Below, piece by piece: positions 1 to 7,282 of a stretch of 12,751 bases of DNA (position 1 is its first letter; every line of letters starts with the position of its first letter). The notes beneath the pieces are model-generated. The model did not search any database and was not told where the DNA came from. It saw only the letters and a program-made list of their open reading frames with translations. Source of the stretch: an uncultured Eubacteriales bacterium (GTDB lineage Bacteria > Bacillota > Clostridia > Lachnospirales > Bianqueaceae). The position numbers and the translations under genes are program-made. The stretch spans positions 1 through 12,751 of the forward strand of contig CABUPM010000065.1 in NCBI GenBank assembly GCA_902493345.1, written 5' to 3'.

Positions 1-817
1 GCGCCAGGGCTCGGATATACGGTGTAAACAAGATATGCGGTGCCTGCTCCTGCGTATAGAAATCCGGCTGTTCTTCCGATACCTGCTCCGGATCCAGCTG
101 TACATAGGGCACACGGTTCACAATCTCAAACTCTGCCGCATACTCATGATTCTCCTCCGGCACTTCTTCAAAATAGGCTGTCCGGCTCGGTGAATCCTCC
201 GCAGCTATATAAGTCGGCTCCGGCGTGATCTTCAGGAGCTTGACCTCCGGAACCTGCTGTGCAAGCGCAGGCAGCGGAAGATGTACCTTCAGCGTCTCTC
301 CGGGCCGAAATGCCTGATCCTCCACCCGCAGTGTGCAGCGCGCATGGATCCGATACGCTGCCTCTCCCTTTTCCTGCATCTCGTGGATGGTCTCCAACAG
401 CATCTTCTGTTCCTGATCGTCCACAGGATCCGCCTCCAGATGCTTCCATTTGCCGCGGATCTCCGGCTTGGTCTTCAAAAGCGTTCTGAAAAAACGCTTC
501 TGAAAATAGACCTTACCATCCACAAAATGCCAGTCCGCCGTTCCTTCGTTCTGATAATACTCCAGTTCTGAAGGATCGAACTGTGTCAATTCCTCGCTCA
601 TCAGACGCACAGCGTCTTCCCAGGAATAGGTGTACTCCAGCCGCAGTCTGGCCGTAATCTCCTTTTCGATCAGGAGTCTCTGGCGCAGCGCCTCCGGCAA
701 TTCTCTCTCCAGGCGCTTATCAATCGCGGCCAACTCCCGGTCCCAGCTCCCGTTTTCTTTGAGCATACGGATATCGTCCGGCAGCGGAGCCGTCAAATTC
801 TTCCAATCGTATTCCAT
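1..817 (-). CDS. Transglutaminase-like protein, N-terminal part (runs off left edge)
   Basis: An open frame starts at ATG 815-817 and stays open to base 1, giving 272 codons with no stop, so the C-terminus lies outside the window. It begins MEYDWKNLTAPLPDDI. The first 160 or so residues are charged and helical. A beta-rich segment follows (around residues 160-250) with VHLPLPALAQQVPEVKLLKI and a YIAAEDSPSRTAYFEE stretch. That layout resembles the region that precedes the Cys-His-Asp core in bacterial transglutaminase-like proteins, but the core itself is not visible here, so the family call is an inference. No signal peptide or membrane segment is seen in the visible part. A ribosome binding site (GGAGGTAA) overlaps the stop codon of the upstream aminopeptidase gene, and only 7 bases separate the two genes, which points to translational coupling as the last known gene of the operon. 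Confidence 0.6.
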   Translation of the reverse strand, partial: MEYDWKNLTAPLPDDIRMLKENGSWDRELAAIDKRLERELPEALRQRLLIEKEITARLRLEYTYSWEDAVRLMSEELTQFDPSELEYYQNEGTADWHFVDGKVYFQKRFFRTLLKTKPEIRGKWKHLEADPVDDQEQKMLLETIHEMQEKGEAAYRIHARCTLRVEDQAFRPGETLKVHLPLPALAQQVPEVKLLKITPEPTYIAAEDSPSRTAYFEEVPEENHEYAAEFEIVNRVPYVQLDPEQVSEEQPDFYTQEQAPHILFTPYIRALA

Positions 818-824
818 GTCGGAC

Positions 825-2597
825 TTACCTCCGGATCATCTTAGCAAGCCACTTTGTCTCCTCTTCATTCAGATAAGGAGTCAGTGCCGCATAGACTCTG
901 TCATGATATTCCTCAATCTGCTGCTTTTCCTCTTCTGTGAGCAGGCTCTCGTCGATCGCCGCCCAATCATAGGGGCACATCGTCACAGTCTCAAAACGCA
1001 GGAACTCTCCGTCCACTGTCGTCTGATCCTCTCTGACCAGAACCAGATTCTCGATACGGACGCCGAATTCCCCCTCCGCGTAGTATCCCGGCTCATCCGA
1101 TACCAGCATACCCGGCTTCAGCGCTACGCCGTTATGAACACGGCTGATCCGGTGCGGTCCCTCATGGACGCTCAGCACATAGCCCACGCCATGCCCTGTT
1201 CCGTGTCTGAAATCCATTCCTTCCTTCCAGAGCGGTTCTCTGGCCAGAATATCCAGGTAGTCTCCGGTGGTTCCCGCCATAAACTTGGCGTGTCCCAGCG
1301 CCAGATGGCCCTTCAGAACCAGTGTATAGGCTTTCTTCATCTTCTCTGTCAGAGGTCCGAGAACAATCGTTCTTGTAATATCCGTTGTTCCCTGCAGATA
1401 CTGGCCGCCGGAATCTACAACGATCATTCCTTCCGGCTTCAGCATAGCGCAGCTGCCCCGCTTGGCACTGTAATGCGCGCTGGCTCCATTGGCATTATAA
1501 CCGGCAATCGTACCGAAGCTCAGATCCAGATAATCCGGCAGCTCGGCACGGCGCTGATCCAGATAATCCGAAGCGTCGCACTCGTCGATCGGATGCTCTG
1601 TGTCCTTGACGGCTTCCTGAATCCACTTCAGGAACTTTACCATCGCTACTCCGTCCTTAATATGCGCCTGACGGATATTCTCGCACTCCGTCTCGTTCTT
1701 GCAGGCCTTGTACTCAGTTGTGATGTCCTGCTCAAACGCTGTTTCCCACGCTGCCGGTATAGCTTCCTCCAGGAGCATATTGATTCTGCTCGGGTCCATC
1801 AACGCTTTTCCAGCCGGTAGGGATTGCAGGAACTCCGGCAAAGCCCCGTACGACATCAGCTTGACCTGATCCTCCGCCAATCTGGCTATAATCTCTTCGC
1901 TAAACTTGTCCGGATCGGCAAACAGCCACGCCTCTTCCTTTCCTACCAGCATATAGGAATAGAACACCGGTGTATGCGCGATATCATTGCCGCGCAGATT
2001 GGTCAGCCACGCGATATCATCCAGAGACGCCAGCACCAGATACTCCGCGTTCTCGGCGGCCATATGTTTCCGTACCCGCGCCAGACGCGCGCTGCGGCTC
2101 TCTCCGGTGTATTTCTCACTCAGTTCAAATACCGGATCCTTCGGCAGCGCCGGACGGTCTTTCCATACCTTTTCCGCCAGATCCTGACTGCACACAAACT
2201 CTGCTTTCGGCATATACGCTTTCCACTGCTTTCCCAGCTGCGCGCTTACCATACGTCCGTCGCAGCCTACAACCGTTTCCTGAACGGCATGCTCTGCCAG
2301 CCACTCCTCCAGGCCGGGAACACCGGGCAGTCCCATCTTATACAGGGTAATTCCCGTGTTCTGGGTCTCCTTCTCCGCCTGGATATGATACCGGCCGTCC
2401 ACCCAGAGATACGCGCCGTCCAGTCCTACCACCAGCACTCCGGCTGATCCCGTAAAGCCGCTGAAATACGCTCTGGCACGCCAGTACTCTGCTACATACT
2501 CACTCTGATGCGCGTCCTGACTGGGAATGATATAATAATCCATTCCGGCCTTACGCATCTGTTCTCTCAAAGCTTCCAATCTTTCTGTTATTTCCAT
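825..2597 (-). CDS. pepP: Xaa-Pro aminopeptidase, M24B family (long, three-domain form)
   Basis: 590 residues. The protein should remove the N-terminal residue from peptides with proline in second position, acting in the cytoplasm in peptide turnover. Two creatinase-like N-terminal domains (about residues 1-130 and 155-300) precede the pita-bread catalytic domain (about 305-540). The metal ligands expected for the family are visible: D395 (VVDSGG), D406 (TTDITR), H469 (GTGHGVGY), E502 (DEPGYY) and E516 (RIENL). Length and ligand spacing match the long eukaryotic XPNPEP1-like type rather than the shorter E. coli PepP. No signal peptide is seen. The start at 2595-2597 is supported by AAGGAGG at 2606-2612, which overlaps the stop codon of the upstream DUF1385 gene. 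The gene is therefore the middle member of an operon DUF1385 - pepP - transglutaminase-like protein. All key residues are present, so it is probably active. Confidence 0.94.
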   Translation of the reverse strand: MEITERLEALREQMRKAGMDYYIIPSQDAHQSEYVAEYWRARAYFSGFTGSAGVLVVGLDGAYLWVDGRYHIQAEKETQNTGITLYKMGLPGVPGLEEWLAEHAVQETVVGCDGRMVSAQLGKQWKAYMPKAEFVCSQDLAEKVWKDRPALPKDPVFELSEKYTGESRSARLARVRKHMAAENAEYLVLASLDDIAWLTNLRGNDIAHTPVFYSYMLVGKEEAWLFADPDKFSEEIIARLAEDQVKLMSYGALPEFLQSLPAGKALMDPSRINMLLEEAIPAAWETAFEQDITTEYKACKNETECENIRQAHIKDGVAMVKFLKWIQEAVKDTEHPIDECDASDYLDQRRAELPDYLDLSFGTIAGYNANGASAHYSAKRGSCAMLKPEGMIVVDSGGQYLQGTTDITRTIVLGPLTEKMKKAYTLVLKGHLALGHAKFMAGTTGDYLDILAREPLWKEGMDFRHGTGHGVGYVLSVHEGPHRISRVHNGVALKPGMLVSDEPGYYAEGEFGVRIENLVLVREDQTTVDGEFLRFETVTMCPYDWAAIDESLLTEEEKQQIEEYHDRVYAALTPYLNEEETKWLAKMIRR

Positions 2598-2610
2598 GGT
2601 TGATTCCTCC

Positions 2611-3408
2611 TTACCCGATCAGCCGGTCTAACCAGGACCGCTGCTCTGTTTTTATGTATTTTTTCTTATCCTCTTCCGACAATCGGCCGCTCTCTGCCTC
2701 CAGGAGAAGATTGAGTCCCCGGCACGCCGCCTGAAGCTGGCGCTGCGACGGCTCCCGCGTCGTGACCTTCCGCTGCAATGCGTCTCCTATCGGGTCGATT
2801 ACGGACTTTACCGCCGGACATTTTTCCGCAGGCATACGAAAGAGCTCATACGCTGCTCCCATCGTAAGAACCTGTTGAAACGTACCGTGCCCCAACGGCA
2901 ATATGCCGATCACTGTCCCTGTCGCCGCCGCATATACCAGGAGATTCGTTCCGCAGCGGCGGGAGATTCTGGATGCCTCTTCCGCTTCCTGCACCGATAT
3001 GCGTCCCTGACGTTTTTCATAAGCGCCGATGGCCTTATGCTCTGCGCCATGGAATTTGCGGACTTCACCATCCCAGCCAAAAATCCTGTACATAAGCACC
3101 GCGACCAGACCATACTGCACGCCTATGATCCCCTTGCCAAACGCACGCACATATTTGGAACGAGACTTGGACAGCATCCATCCTACAGCTTCCGCTGCCG
3201 ATAAGACCAGCATTCCCCGGACTCCCTGATTATTCCACAGGCGCTCCAGGCCGCGCAGCATCGGCACATTCTGCACCGATTTCTCTGTGTGGCGCTCATA
3301 AAGTTCATAAGAATACGAATCCCTTTTCTTATCATACTGCACGGAGGCAGCATAATTTTCTCCGTAAAAAGTAATTCCGTCCTTTCTGGAGCTTCCTGAG
3401 ATCTTCAT
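2611..3408 (-). CDS. DUF1385 family membrane protein
   Basis: 265 residues. The family (related to Bacillus YqhQ) has no established biochemical role. Family signatures visible are FHGAEHKAIGAYE (residues 119-131), RRCGTN (150-155) and LQRKVTTREPSQRQL (211-225). Hydrophobic segments lie near 64-80, 90-110 and 155-190, consistent with a small integral membrane protein with a charged C-terminal tail. By recollection, family members usually carry His-Pro before the RCGT motif; here it reads ISRRCGT, so that position is altered. The start at 3406-3408 is preceded by AGGGGAGAGGG. A SigA-type promoter sits 39 bases upstream of the start. The stop codon overlaps the pepP ribosome binding site, so the two are cotranscribed and probably coupled. 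In many Firmicutes this family lies near rpmE, prmC and prfA; here it leads a peptidase operon instead. Confidence 0.85.
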   Translation of the reverse strand: MKISGSSRKDGITFYGENYAASVQYDKKRDSYSYELYERHTEKSVQNVPMLRGLERLWNNQGVRGMLVLSAAEAVGWMLSKSRSKYVRAFGKGIIGVQYGLVAVLMYRIFGWDGEVRKFHGAEHKAIGAYEKRQGRISVQEAEEASRISRRCGTNLLVYAAATGTVIGILPLGHGTFQQVLTMGAAYELFRMPAEKCPAVKSVIDPIGDALQRKVTTREPSQRQLQAACRGLNLLLEAESGRLSEEDKKKYIKTEQRSWLDRLIG

Positions 3409-3446
3409 ACGCCCTCTCCCCTTTTGTCCATACGCTTTCGCTTCTT

Positions 3447-3475
3447 ATTATATTGCACTCTCGATATATTCGCAA
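3447..3475 (-). promoter_or_regulatory. SigA promoter of the DUF1385-pepP operon
   Basis: Reading on the minus strand, -35 TTGCGA (3470-3475) and -10 TATAAT (3447-3452) are separated by exactly 17 bases. It lies in the 81-base gap between the dehydrogenase stop and the DUF1385 start, with transcription expected to begin near 3440. No hairpin terminator for the upstream rmuC-dehydrogenase unit is seen in the gap, so readthrough into this operon is possible. Confidence 0.8.
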
Positions 3476-3489
3476 GTATTTTCTGTTTT

Positions 3490-4470
3490 TTAGACAGATT
3501 TCCCCATATCTCGCAAACTTTGCAGTTCCGGTACAACTGTTGGCGCCGTTTCTCCTCTCAGGCAGGCGATGATATTCTCTGCCGCCAACAGGTCCATCTT
3601 CTCCCGCACCTCTTCTGTCGCCGTACCGATATGAGGAACATGCACCACATTGTCCAATGTCAATAGCTCGTTGTCCGGATCCGTCGGCTCCTTTTCATAT
3701 ACATCCAAACCTGCCGCGAAGATCCTACGCTCCTTTAAGACCTGAATCAGCGCCGCCTCATCGACTACCGCTCCCCTGGCCACATTAATCAGCACCGCTG
3801 TCTTCTTCATCCGCGCTAGCTCCCGCGCGCCGACCATGCCCCGCGTCTCTTCGGTCAAAGGCGTAACGATCACCACAAAATCCGACTGGCTCATCAATTC
3901 CTCTTTGGACACATACCTGGCCCCATACTCCTTCTCCGCTGCCAGATTGGCGTGCCGGTTGTAATACAGGACCTTCATCCCCATGCCGCAGACCGCACGC
4001 TTCGCAATCGCCTGTCCGATCCTTCCCATGCCGATAATCCCAAGCGTCTTGCCGCTGACCTCCAGTCCGAAGAGTCCCTGCCCCTCACGGCCATTCCACC
4101 GGCCCGCACGCATATAACGGTCCAATTCACAGATCCTTCTGGAAGCCGCAATCATGAGACCAATCGTAAGGTCCGCCACGGAGTCGTTCAGAACCCCCGG
4201 CGTATGGGTTCCCAGGACCTTATGTCTGCGCATCGCCTCTATATTCAGATTATTATAGCCTACGGACGACAACGCGATTATCTTAAGCTTCGGCGCGGCC
4301 GCCAGCAGCTCTTCATCTACCTTGAGGCCGCCGTTTCCATGAATGGCGTCGGCATCGGCTATTTCCTTCAGCAGCTTCTCTCTTGTAAAAGCCTCTGTAA
4401 GCGTTCCGGCAGAAGCCAGCTGCTCCTTCACACTTTGCGGCACCTCATGACTGATCACTATCTTATTCAT
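3490..4470 (-). CDS. D-isomer-specific 2-hydroxyacid dehydrogenase (glyoxylate/hydroxypyruvate reductase type)
   Basis: 326 residues, the usual length for NAD(P)-dependent 2-ketoacid reductases of this family. The substrate-binding half (1-100 and 290-326) flanks a Rossmann domain with GMGRIG at 147-152. The catalytic triad is present: R232 (NVARGAVVDE), E261 (YEKEP) and H280 (VPHIG). The VGYNNLNI and THTPGVLNDSVADL segments fit glyoxylate or hydroxypyruvate reductases better than the long serine-pathway SerA, and there is no C-terminal ACT domain. The exact substrate cannot be told from sequence; D-lactate, phosphoglycerate or ketogluconate are alternatives. The start codon overlaps the rmuC stop by 8 bases (4463-4470), and AAGGAG lies about 8 bases upstream of ATG inside rmuC. 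The two genes are therefore cotranscribed, although no functional link between them is obvious. Confidence 0.92.
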   Translation of the reverse strand: MNKIVISHEVPQSVKEQLASAGTLTEAFTREKLLKEIADADAIHGNGGLKVDEELLAAAPKLKIIALSSVGYNNLNIEAMRRHKVLGTHTPGVLNDSVADLTIGLMIAASRRICELDRYMRAGRWNGREGQGLFGLEVSGKTLGIIGMGRIGQAIAKRAVCGMGMKVLYYNRHANLAAEKEYGARYVSKEELMSQSDFVVIVTPLTEETRGMVGARELARMKKTAVLINVARGAVVDEAALIQVLKERRIFAAGLDVYEKEPTDPDNELLTLDNVVHVPHIGTATEEVREKMDLLAAENIIACLRGETAPTVVPELQSLRDMGKSV

Positions 4471-5743
4471 ACTCTGTCTCCTTCGTTGATTCCGGCAGAA
4501 GCTCCATCATCTCCGGCCCTTCCAGCGCGCTGACCTTATCCAGGCGCTTCTGGATCAGATCCGTACGCTTCTTCATCTCATCGGTAGAACGCACCGCCAG
4601 ATCCAGGTTCCGCTGCGTTTTATCGATCAGATCCCCGAATTTTGCGTATTGGCTACGAACATTCTGCAGCACACGCAGTACCTCCTGCGTATTCCGGCTG
4701 ACCGTCAGGAACTTGAACCCTACCGCCAGACTGTTCAGCAGAGCGCTGAGCGTTGTCGGCCCGGAGATCACCACCTTCAGCTCCCGCTGACAATACTCAG
4801 CCAATCCCGGAATCCGCAGCACCTCCGAATACAATCCCTCGGACGGTAAAAACATGATGGCAAAATCCGTTGTATCCGGCGCATTGATATATTTGGTGCT
4901 GATATCTCTGGCTTCTGACTTAATCCGTCCCTCCAGCTCCCGTACTGCTGCCTCCACGCCTTTTCGGTCCGCGCCCGCGGCGGCCTCCTGAATCTTCGCA
5001 TACAGATCTGCCGGGAACTTGCTGTCAATCGGCAGATAAATAGACCGCCCGCCGTCCGTCTTGTCCGGAATCTTCAGTGCGAATTCTACCCGCTCCTGGC
5101 TGTTCTTTTTGATCTGAACATTTTTATCATACAGTGAATCTGGAAAAATATTGGCCAAAATCTGCTCGAGCTGCATCTCGCCCCAGGTCCCCCTCGTCTT
5201 AACATTCGACAGGGTCCGGTTCAGATTCTCCACGCCGTTGGTCAGGCTCTGCAGCTCTCCCACGGCCTTGTACAGGCTGCCGAGCTGCTGTCCGATCTTC
5301 TCGAAGCTGGAATCCAGCCGCTCGTTGAGAGACTTATCCAGGCGCTCATTGATATTCCTGTGGATCTCGCTCAGCTTCTCGCCATTGACACGGTTCATGG
5401 TCTCCACCGACGCAACCAGCTTTTCCATGATCTTCTCCTGCGCCTCATGGTTCTGCTTCAGAATGGCCTTTTCCATTTCCTGCAATATTCTGGACTGTTC
5501 CGTGGCCCCTGCGGCAACCGCCTTCTCCAGATGCGTCTGCAGATCATCCATTCTCTTTTCATTTTCTACGCGTAAGTTCTGTATCGACTGATCCACCTGC
5601 TGTGCCATCCGCAGCTGCTGCTCAGACGCGTCCTTGGCCAGCGCCAGCCGAAGCTCCTGTGTATCCCCCGTACGTCTGCGCCATAGAAGTACGATCTGCA
5701 AAATGAGAATACAAAAAAGCAGACCCAGCAATATCCATTCCAT
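4463..5743 (-). CDS. rmuC: DNA recombination protein RmuC
   Basis: 426 residues from the preferred ATG at 5741-5743. RmuC limits recombination at inverted repeats in E. coli and carries a predicted nuclease-like core. Visible here are an N-terminal membrane anchor (residues 2-21, hydrophobic, followed by RRR), a long coiled coil (about 25-180), then the RmuC domain with GTWGE (185-189), LPIDSKFP (237-244), DFAIMFLPSEGLYSEVL (293-309) and SGPTTLSALLNSL (327-339). The frame is open 21 codons further upstream to 5806, but that extension would start inside the promoter, and GGAAGGGA lies just before the 5743 ATG, so the shorter start is chosen. The gene overlaps the downstream dehydrogenase by 8 bases. 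Its promoter is preceded by a LexA-type operator, which suggests DNA-damage control. Confidence 0.95.
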   Translation of the reverse strand: MEWILLGLLFCILILQIVLLWRRRTGDTQELRLALAKDASEQQLRMAQQVDQSIQNLRVENEKRMDDLQTHLEKAVAAGATEQSRILQEMEKAILKQNHEAQEKIMEKLVASVETMNRVNGEKLSEIHRNINERLDKSLNERLDSSFEKIGQQLGSLYKAVGELQSLTNGVENLNRTLSNVKTRGTWGEMQLEQILANIFPDSLYDKNVQIKKNSQERVEFALKIPDKTDGGRSIYLPIDSKFPADLYAKIQEAAAGADRKGVEAAVRELEGRIKSEARDISTKYINAPDTTDFAIMFLPSEGLYSEVLRIPGLAEYCQRELKVVISGPTTLSALLNSLAVGFKFLTVSRNTQEVLRVLQNVRSQYAKFGDLIDKTQRNLDLAVRSTDEMKKRTDLIQKRLDKVSALEGPEMMELLPESTKETEYE

Positions 5744-5773
5744 CGTATCATCCCTTCCGCTGTGATACTTTAT

Positions 5774-5802
5774 AGGATACACTGTTCTGCTCGTTTTGTC
5801 AA
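5774..5802 (-). promoter_or_regulatory. SigA promoter of rmuC
   Basis: Minus strand: -35 TTGACA (5797-5802, perfect) and -10 TATCCT (5774-5779, 4 of 6) with a 17-base spacer. It ends about 30 bases before the chosen rmuC start and rules out the longer upstream start codon. A LexA-type palindrome lies 9 bases upstream of the -35 box. Confidence 0.75.
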
Positions 5803-5811
5803 GCATATAGA

Positions 5812-5823
5812 GAACATCTGTTC
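5812..5823. promoter_or_regulatory. LexA-type SOS box upstream of rmuC
   Basis: On the minus strand the sequence is GAACAGATGTTC, a match to the core of the Gram-positive LexA box (GAAC-RNRY-GTTC; B. subtilis consensus CGAACRNRYGTTYC). The outermost flanking bases (A and T) differ from the consensus. It directly abuts the stop codon of the upstream MATE gene (5824-5826) and lies 9 bases upstream of the rmuC -35 box. A weaker half-match, GAACAGTGTATC, sits inside the promoter spacer. LexA binding is inferred from the motif and from the DNA-recombination role of the gene it precedes. Confidence 0.65.
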
Positions 5824-7188
5824 TTATTCTTCTTCAACGGCCTTTAATGTTTTTCTGAGGAAGAACGCACTCATAACCAGAGAAACCGTCTCCGCGATCG
5901 GAAACGCCAGCCACACCAATACCAATTGTCCGGTCTGAGAGAGCAGCCATGCCGCCGGCAAGAGCACAAACAGCTGACGGCAAACGGATACGATCAGACT
6001 GTACATCGGATTACCGATAGCCTGGCATACGGAACCGGCAACGATACAAAAACCTGCCAACAGAAAATGGCATCCGATGATACGCAGCGCGGGCTCTCCG
6101 ATCGCCAGCATCTCCGCGGACGGATTGAACATGGAGAGCAGGGTGTCCGGTATCAGCTCAAAGGCCAGAACGCCCAGCGCCATGATTATAACCGCTGTCA
6201 GGATCGACAGCTTTACGGTCTTCTTAACACGGTCCGGCTTATCGGCGCCATAGTTATAGGAAATGATCGGAACCATCGCGTTGTTCAGTCCGAATACAGG
6301 CATAAATACAAAGCTCTGCAGTTTGAAATATGCGCCGAATACGGCTGTCGCTGTTGTCGTAAAGCCGATCAGAATCATATTCATGGCAAAATTCATGATC
6401 GATCCGATGCACTGCATGATGATCGAAGGCACACCGATGCGGTAGATCTGCCGCACCGTCGGTCCATGCCAGCGAATCTTCTTGAACGACAGATGAATCT
6501 CCGGATTGTGCCGGATATTCAGAATGATTCCGATAATCGCCGCGACAATCTGTCCGATGACGGTTGCGACCGCGGCGCCTGCGACTTCCATTCTCGGCAT
6601 TCCGAACATTCCAAAGATCAGGATAGGATCCAGAATGATATTGATCACAGCGCCGACCAGCTGTGTCCACATGGCCAATGAGGTTCTTCCCGTAGCCTGC
6701 AGAAGTCTCTCGCAGCAAAACTGCATAAAGATTCCGATGGAGCAGCACAGACAGATCAACGCGTAATCCGTCCCATAATTCACAATCTCTTCGACATCCG
6801 TCTGCACTTCAAAAAACGCCCGTGCTCCCAATGCTCCTACAACCGCGAAGATCACAAAACTCATCAATGCCAGAAACACGCCTGTATTGGCCGCGCGGTC
6901 CGCGTCGTTTTGTTTTTTAGCGCCCAAGGAACGTGCCAGCAGCGCATTCATACCCATCGCGGTTCCGCCACCCACCGCGATCATCAGATTCTGCAGCGGG
7001 AAAGCAAGCGATACAGCACTCAGCGCATTCTCACTCAGCCGTGAAACAAATATGCTGTCCACGACATTATAAAATGCCTGAACCAGCATCGAAATCATGA
7101 TCGGAGCCGCCATTCCGAACAAAAGCCTGCCGACCGGCAGCACTCCCATCTTATTCTCTTGTACTACACCCTGTCCTTCCGTACTCAT
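5824..7188 (-). CDS. MATE family multidrug/sodium antiporter (first copy)
   Basis: 454 residues with the two-lobe MATE layout and about 12 membrane segments, so it should be a cation-coupled efflux protein in the cytoplasmic membrane. The N-lobe begins PVGRLLFGMAAPIMISMLVQ (residues 18-37) and contains the typical AFYNVVDSIFVSRL. The two lobes carry matching loop motifs, QATGRTSLAMW (164-174) and QAIGNPMYSL (389-398). The substrate cannot be predicted. The frame is open to an ATG at 7233, but that start lies in a hairpin loop and adds a charged, non-conserved extension. ATG 7186-7188, with AAAGGTGG about 8 bases upstream, is preferred. The predicted promoter starts just downstream of thrS. 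No terminator is seen before rmuC. Confidence 0.92.
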   Translation of the reverse strand: MSTEGQGVVQENKMGVLPVGRLLFGMAAPIMISMLVQAFYNVVDSIFVSRLSENALSAVSLAFPLQNLMIAVGGGTAMGMNALLARSLGAKKQNDADRAANTGVFLALMSFVIFAVVGALGARAFFEVQTDVEEIVNYGTDYALICLCCSIGIFMQFCCERLLQATGRTSLAMWTQLVGAVINIILDPILIFGMFGMPRMEVAGAAVATVIGQIVAAIIGIILNIRHNPEIHLSFKKIRWHGPTVRQIYRIGVPSIIMQCIGSIMNFAMNMILIGFTTTATAVFGAYFKLQSFVFMPVFGLNNAMVPIISYNYGADKPDRVKKTVKLSILTAVIIMALGVLAFELIPDTLLSMFNPSAEMLAIGEPALRIIGCHFLLAGFCIVAGSVCQAIGNPMYSLIVSVCRQLFVLLPAAWLLSQTGQLVLVWLAFPIAETVSLVMSAFFLRKTLKAVEEE

Positions 7189-7209
7189 AGCCTTCCACCT
7201 TTGCATAGA

Positions 7210-7247
7210 AATAAAGATAAGGCAGTTTTTCATGCCTTATCTTTATT
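7210..7247. terminator. Perfect 15-bp inverted repeat: likely thrS terminator, overlapping the MATE promoter
   Basis: Arms 7210-7224 and 7233-7247 (AATAAAGATAAGGCA and its exact complement) enclose an 8-base loop. It begins 36 bases after the thrS stop on the minus strand. The second arm, read on that strand, ends TATCTTTATT and is followed by TTC, so it can act as a weak-tailed intrinsic terminator for thrS. The right end touches the -10 box of the predicted MATE promoter, so the same palindrome could also serve as an operator. Confidence 0.6.
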
Positions 7248-7274
7248 GTATAACAGTTTATATCACTTTGTCAA
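7247..7274 (-). promoter_or_regulatory. Promoter of the MATE exporter gene
   Basis: Minus strand: -35 TTGACA (7269-7274), 16-base spacer, extended -10 TGT-TATACA with the hexamer at 7247-7252. Transcription should begin near 7240, inside the arm of the 15-bp inverted repeat, so the mRNA would start with roughly the inner half of that hairpin. Confidence 0.65.
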
Positions 7275-7282
7275 TACCCTGC

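Noticed and set aside
630..1820. A 396-codon open frame on the plus strand opposite pepP and its downstream gene
   Set aside because: It is antisense to an aminopeptidase with all five metal ligands present and has no start signal or recognised domain.
5744..5806. Upstream start for rmuC
   Set aside because: It would begin within the promoter (-35 at 5797-5802); the 5743 start places the membrane anchor at the N-terminus and has a ribosome binding site.
7189..7233. Upstream start for the first MATE gene
   Set aside because: The ATG lies in the loop of the 15-bp hairpin, has no ribosome binding site, and adds residues not typical of the family.
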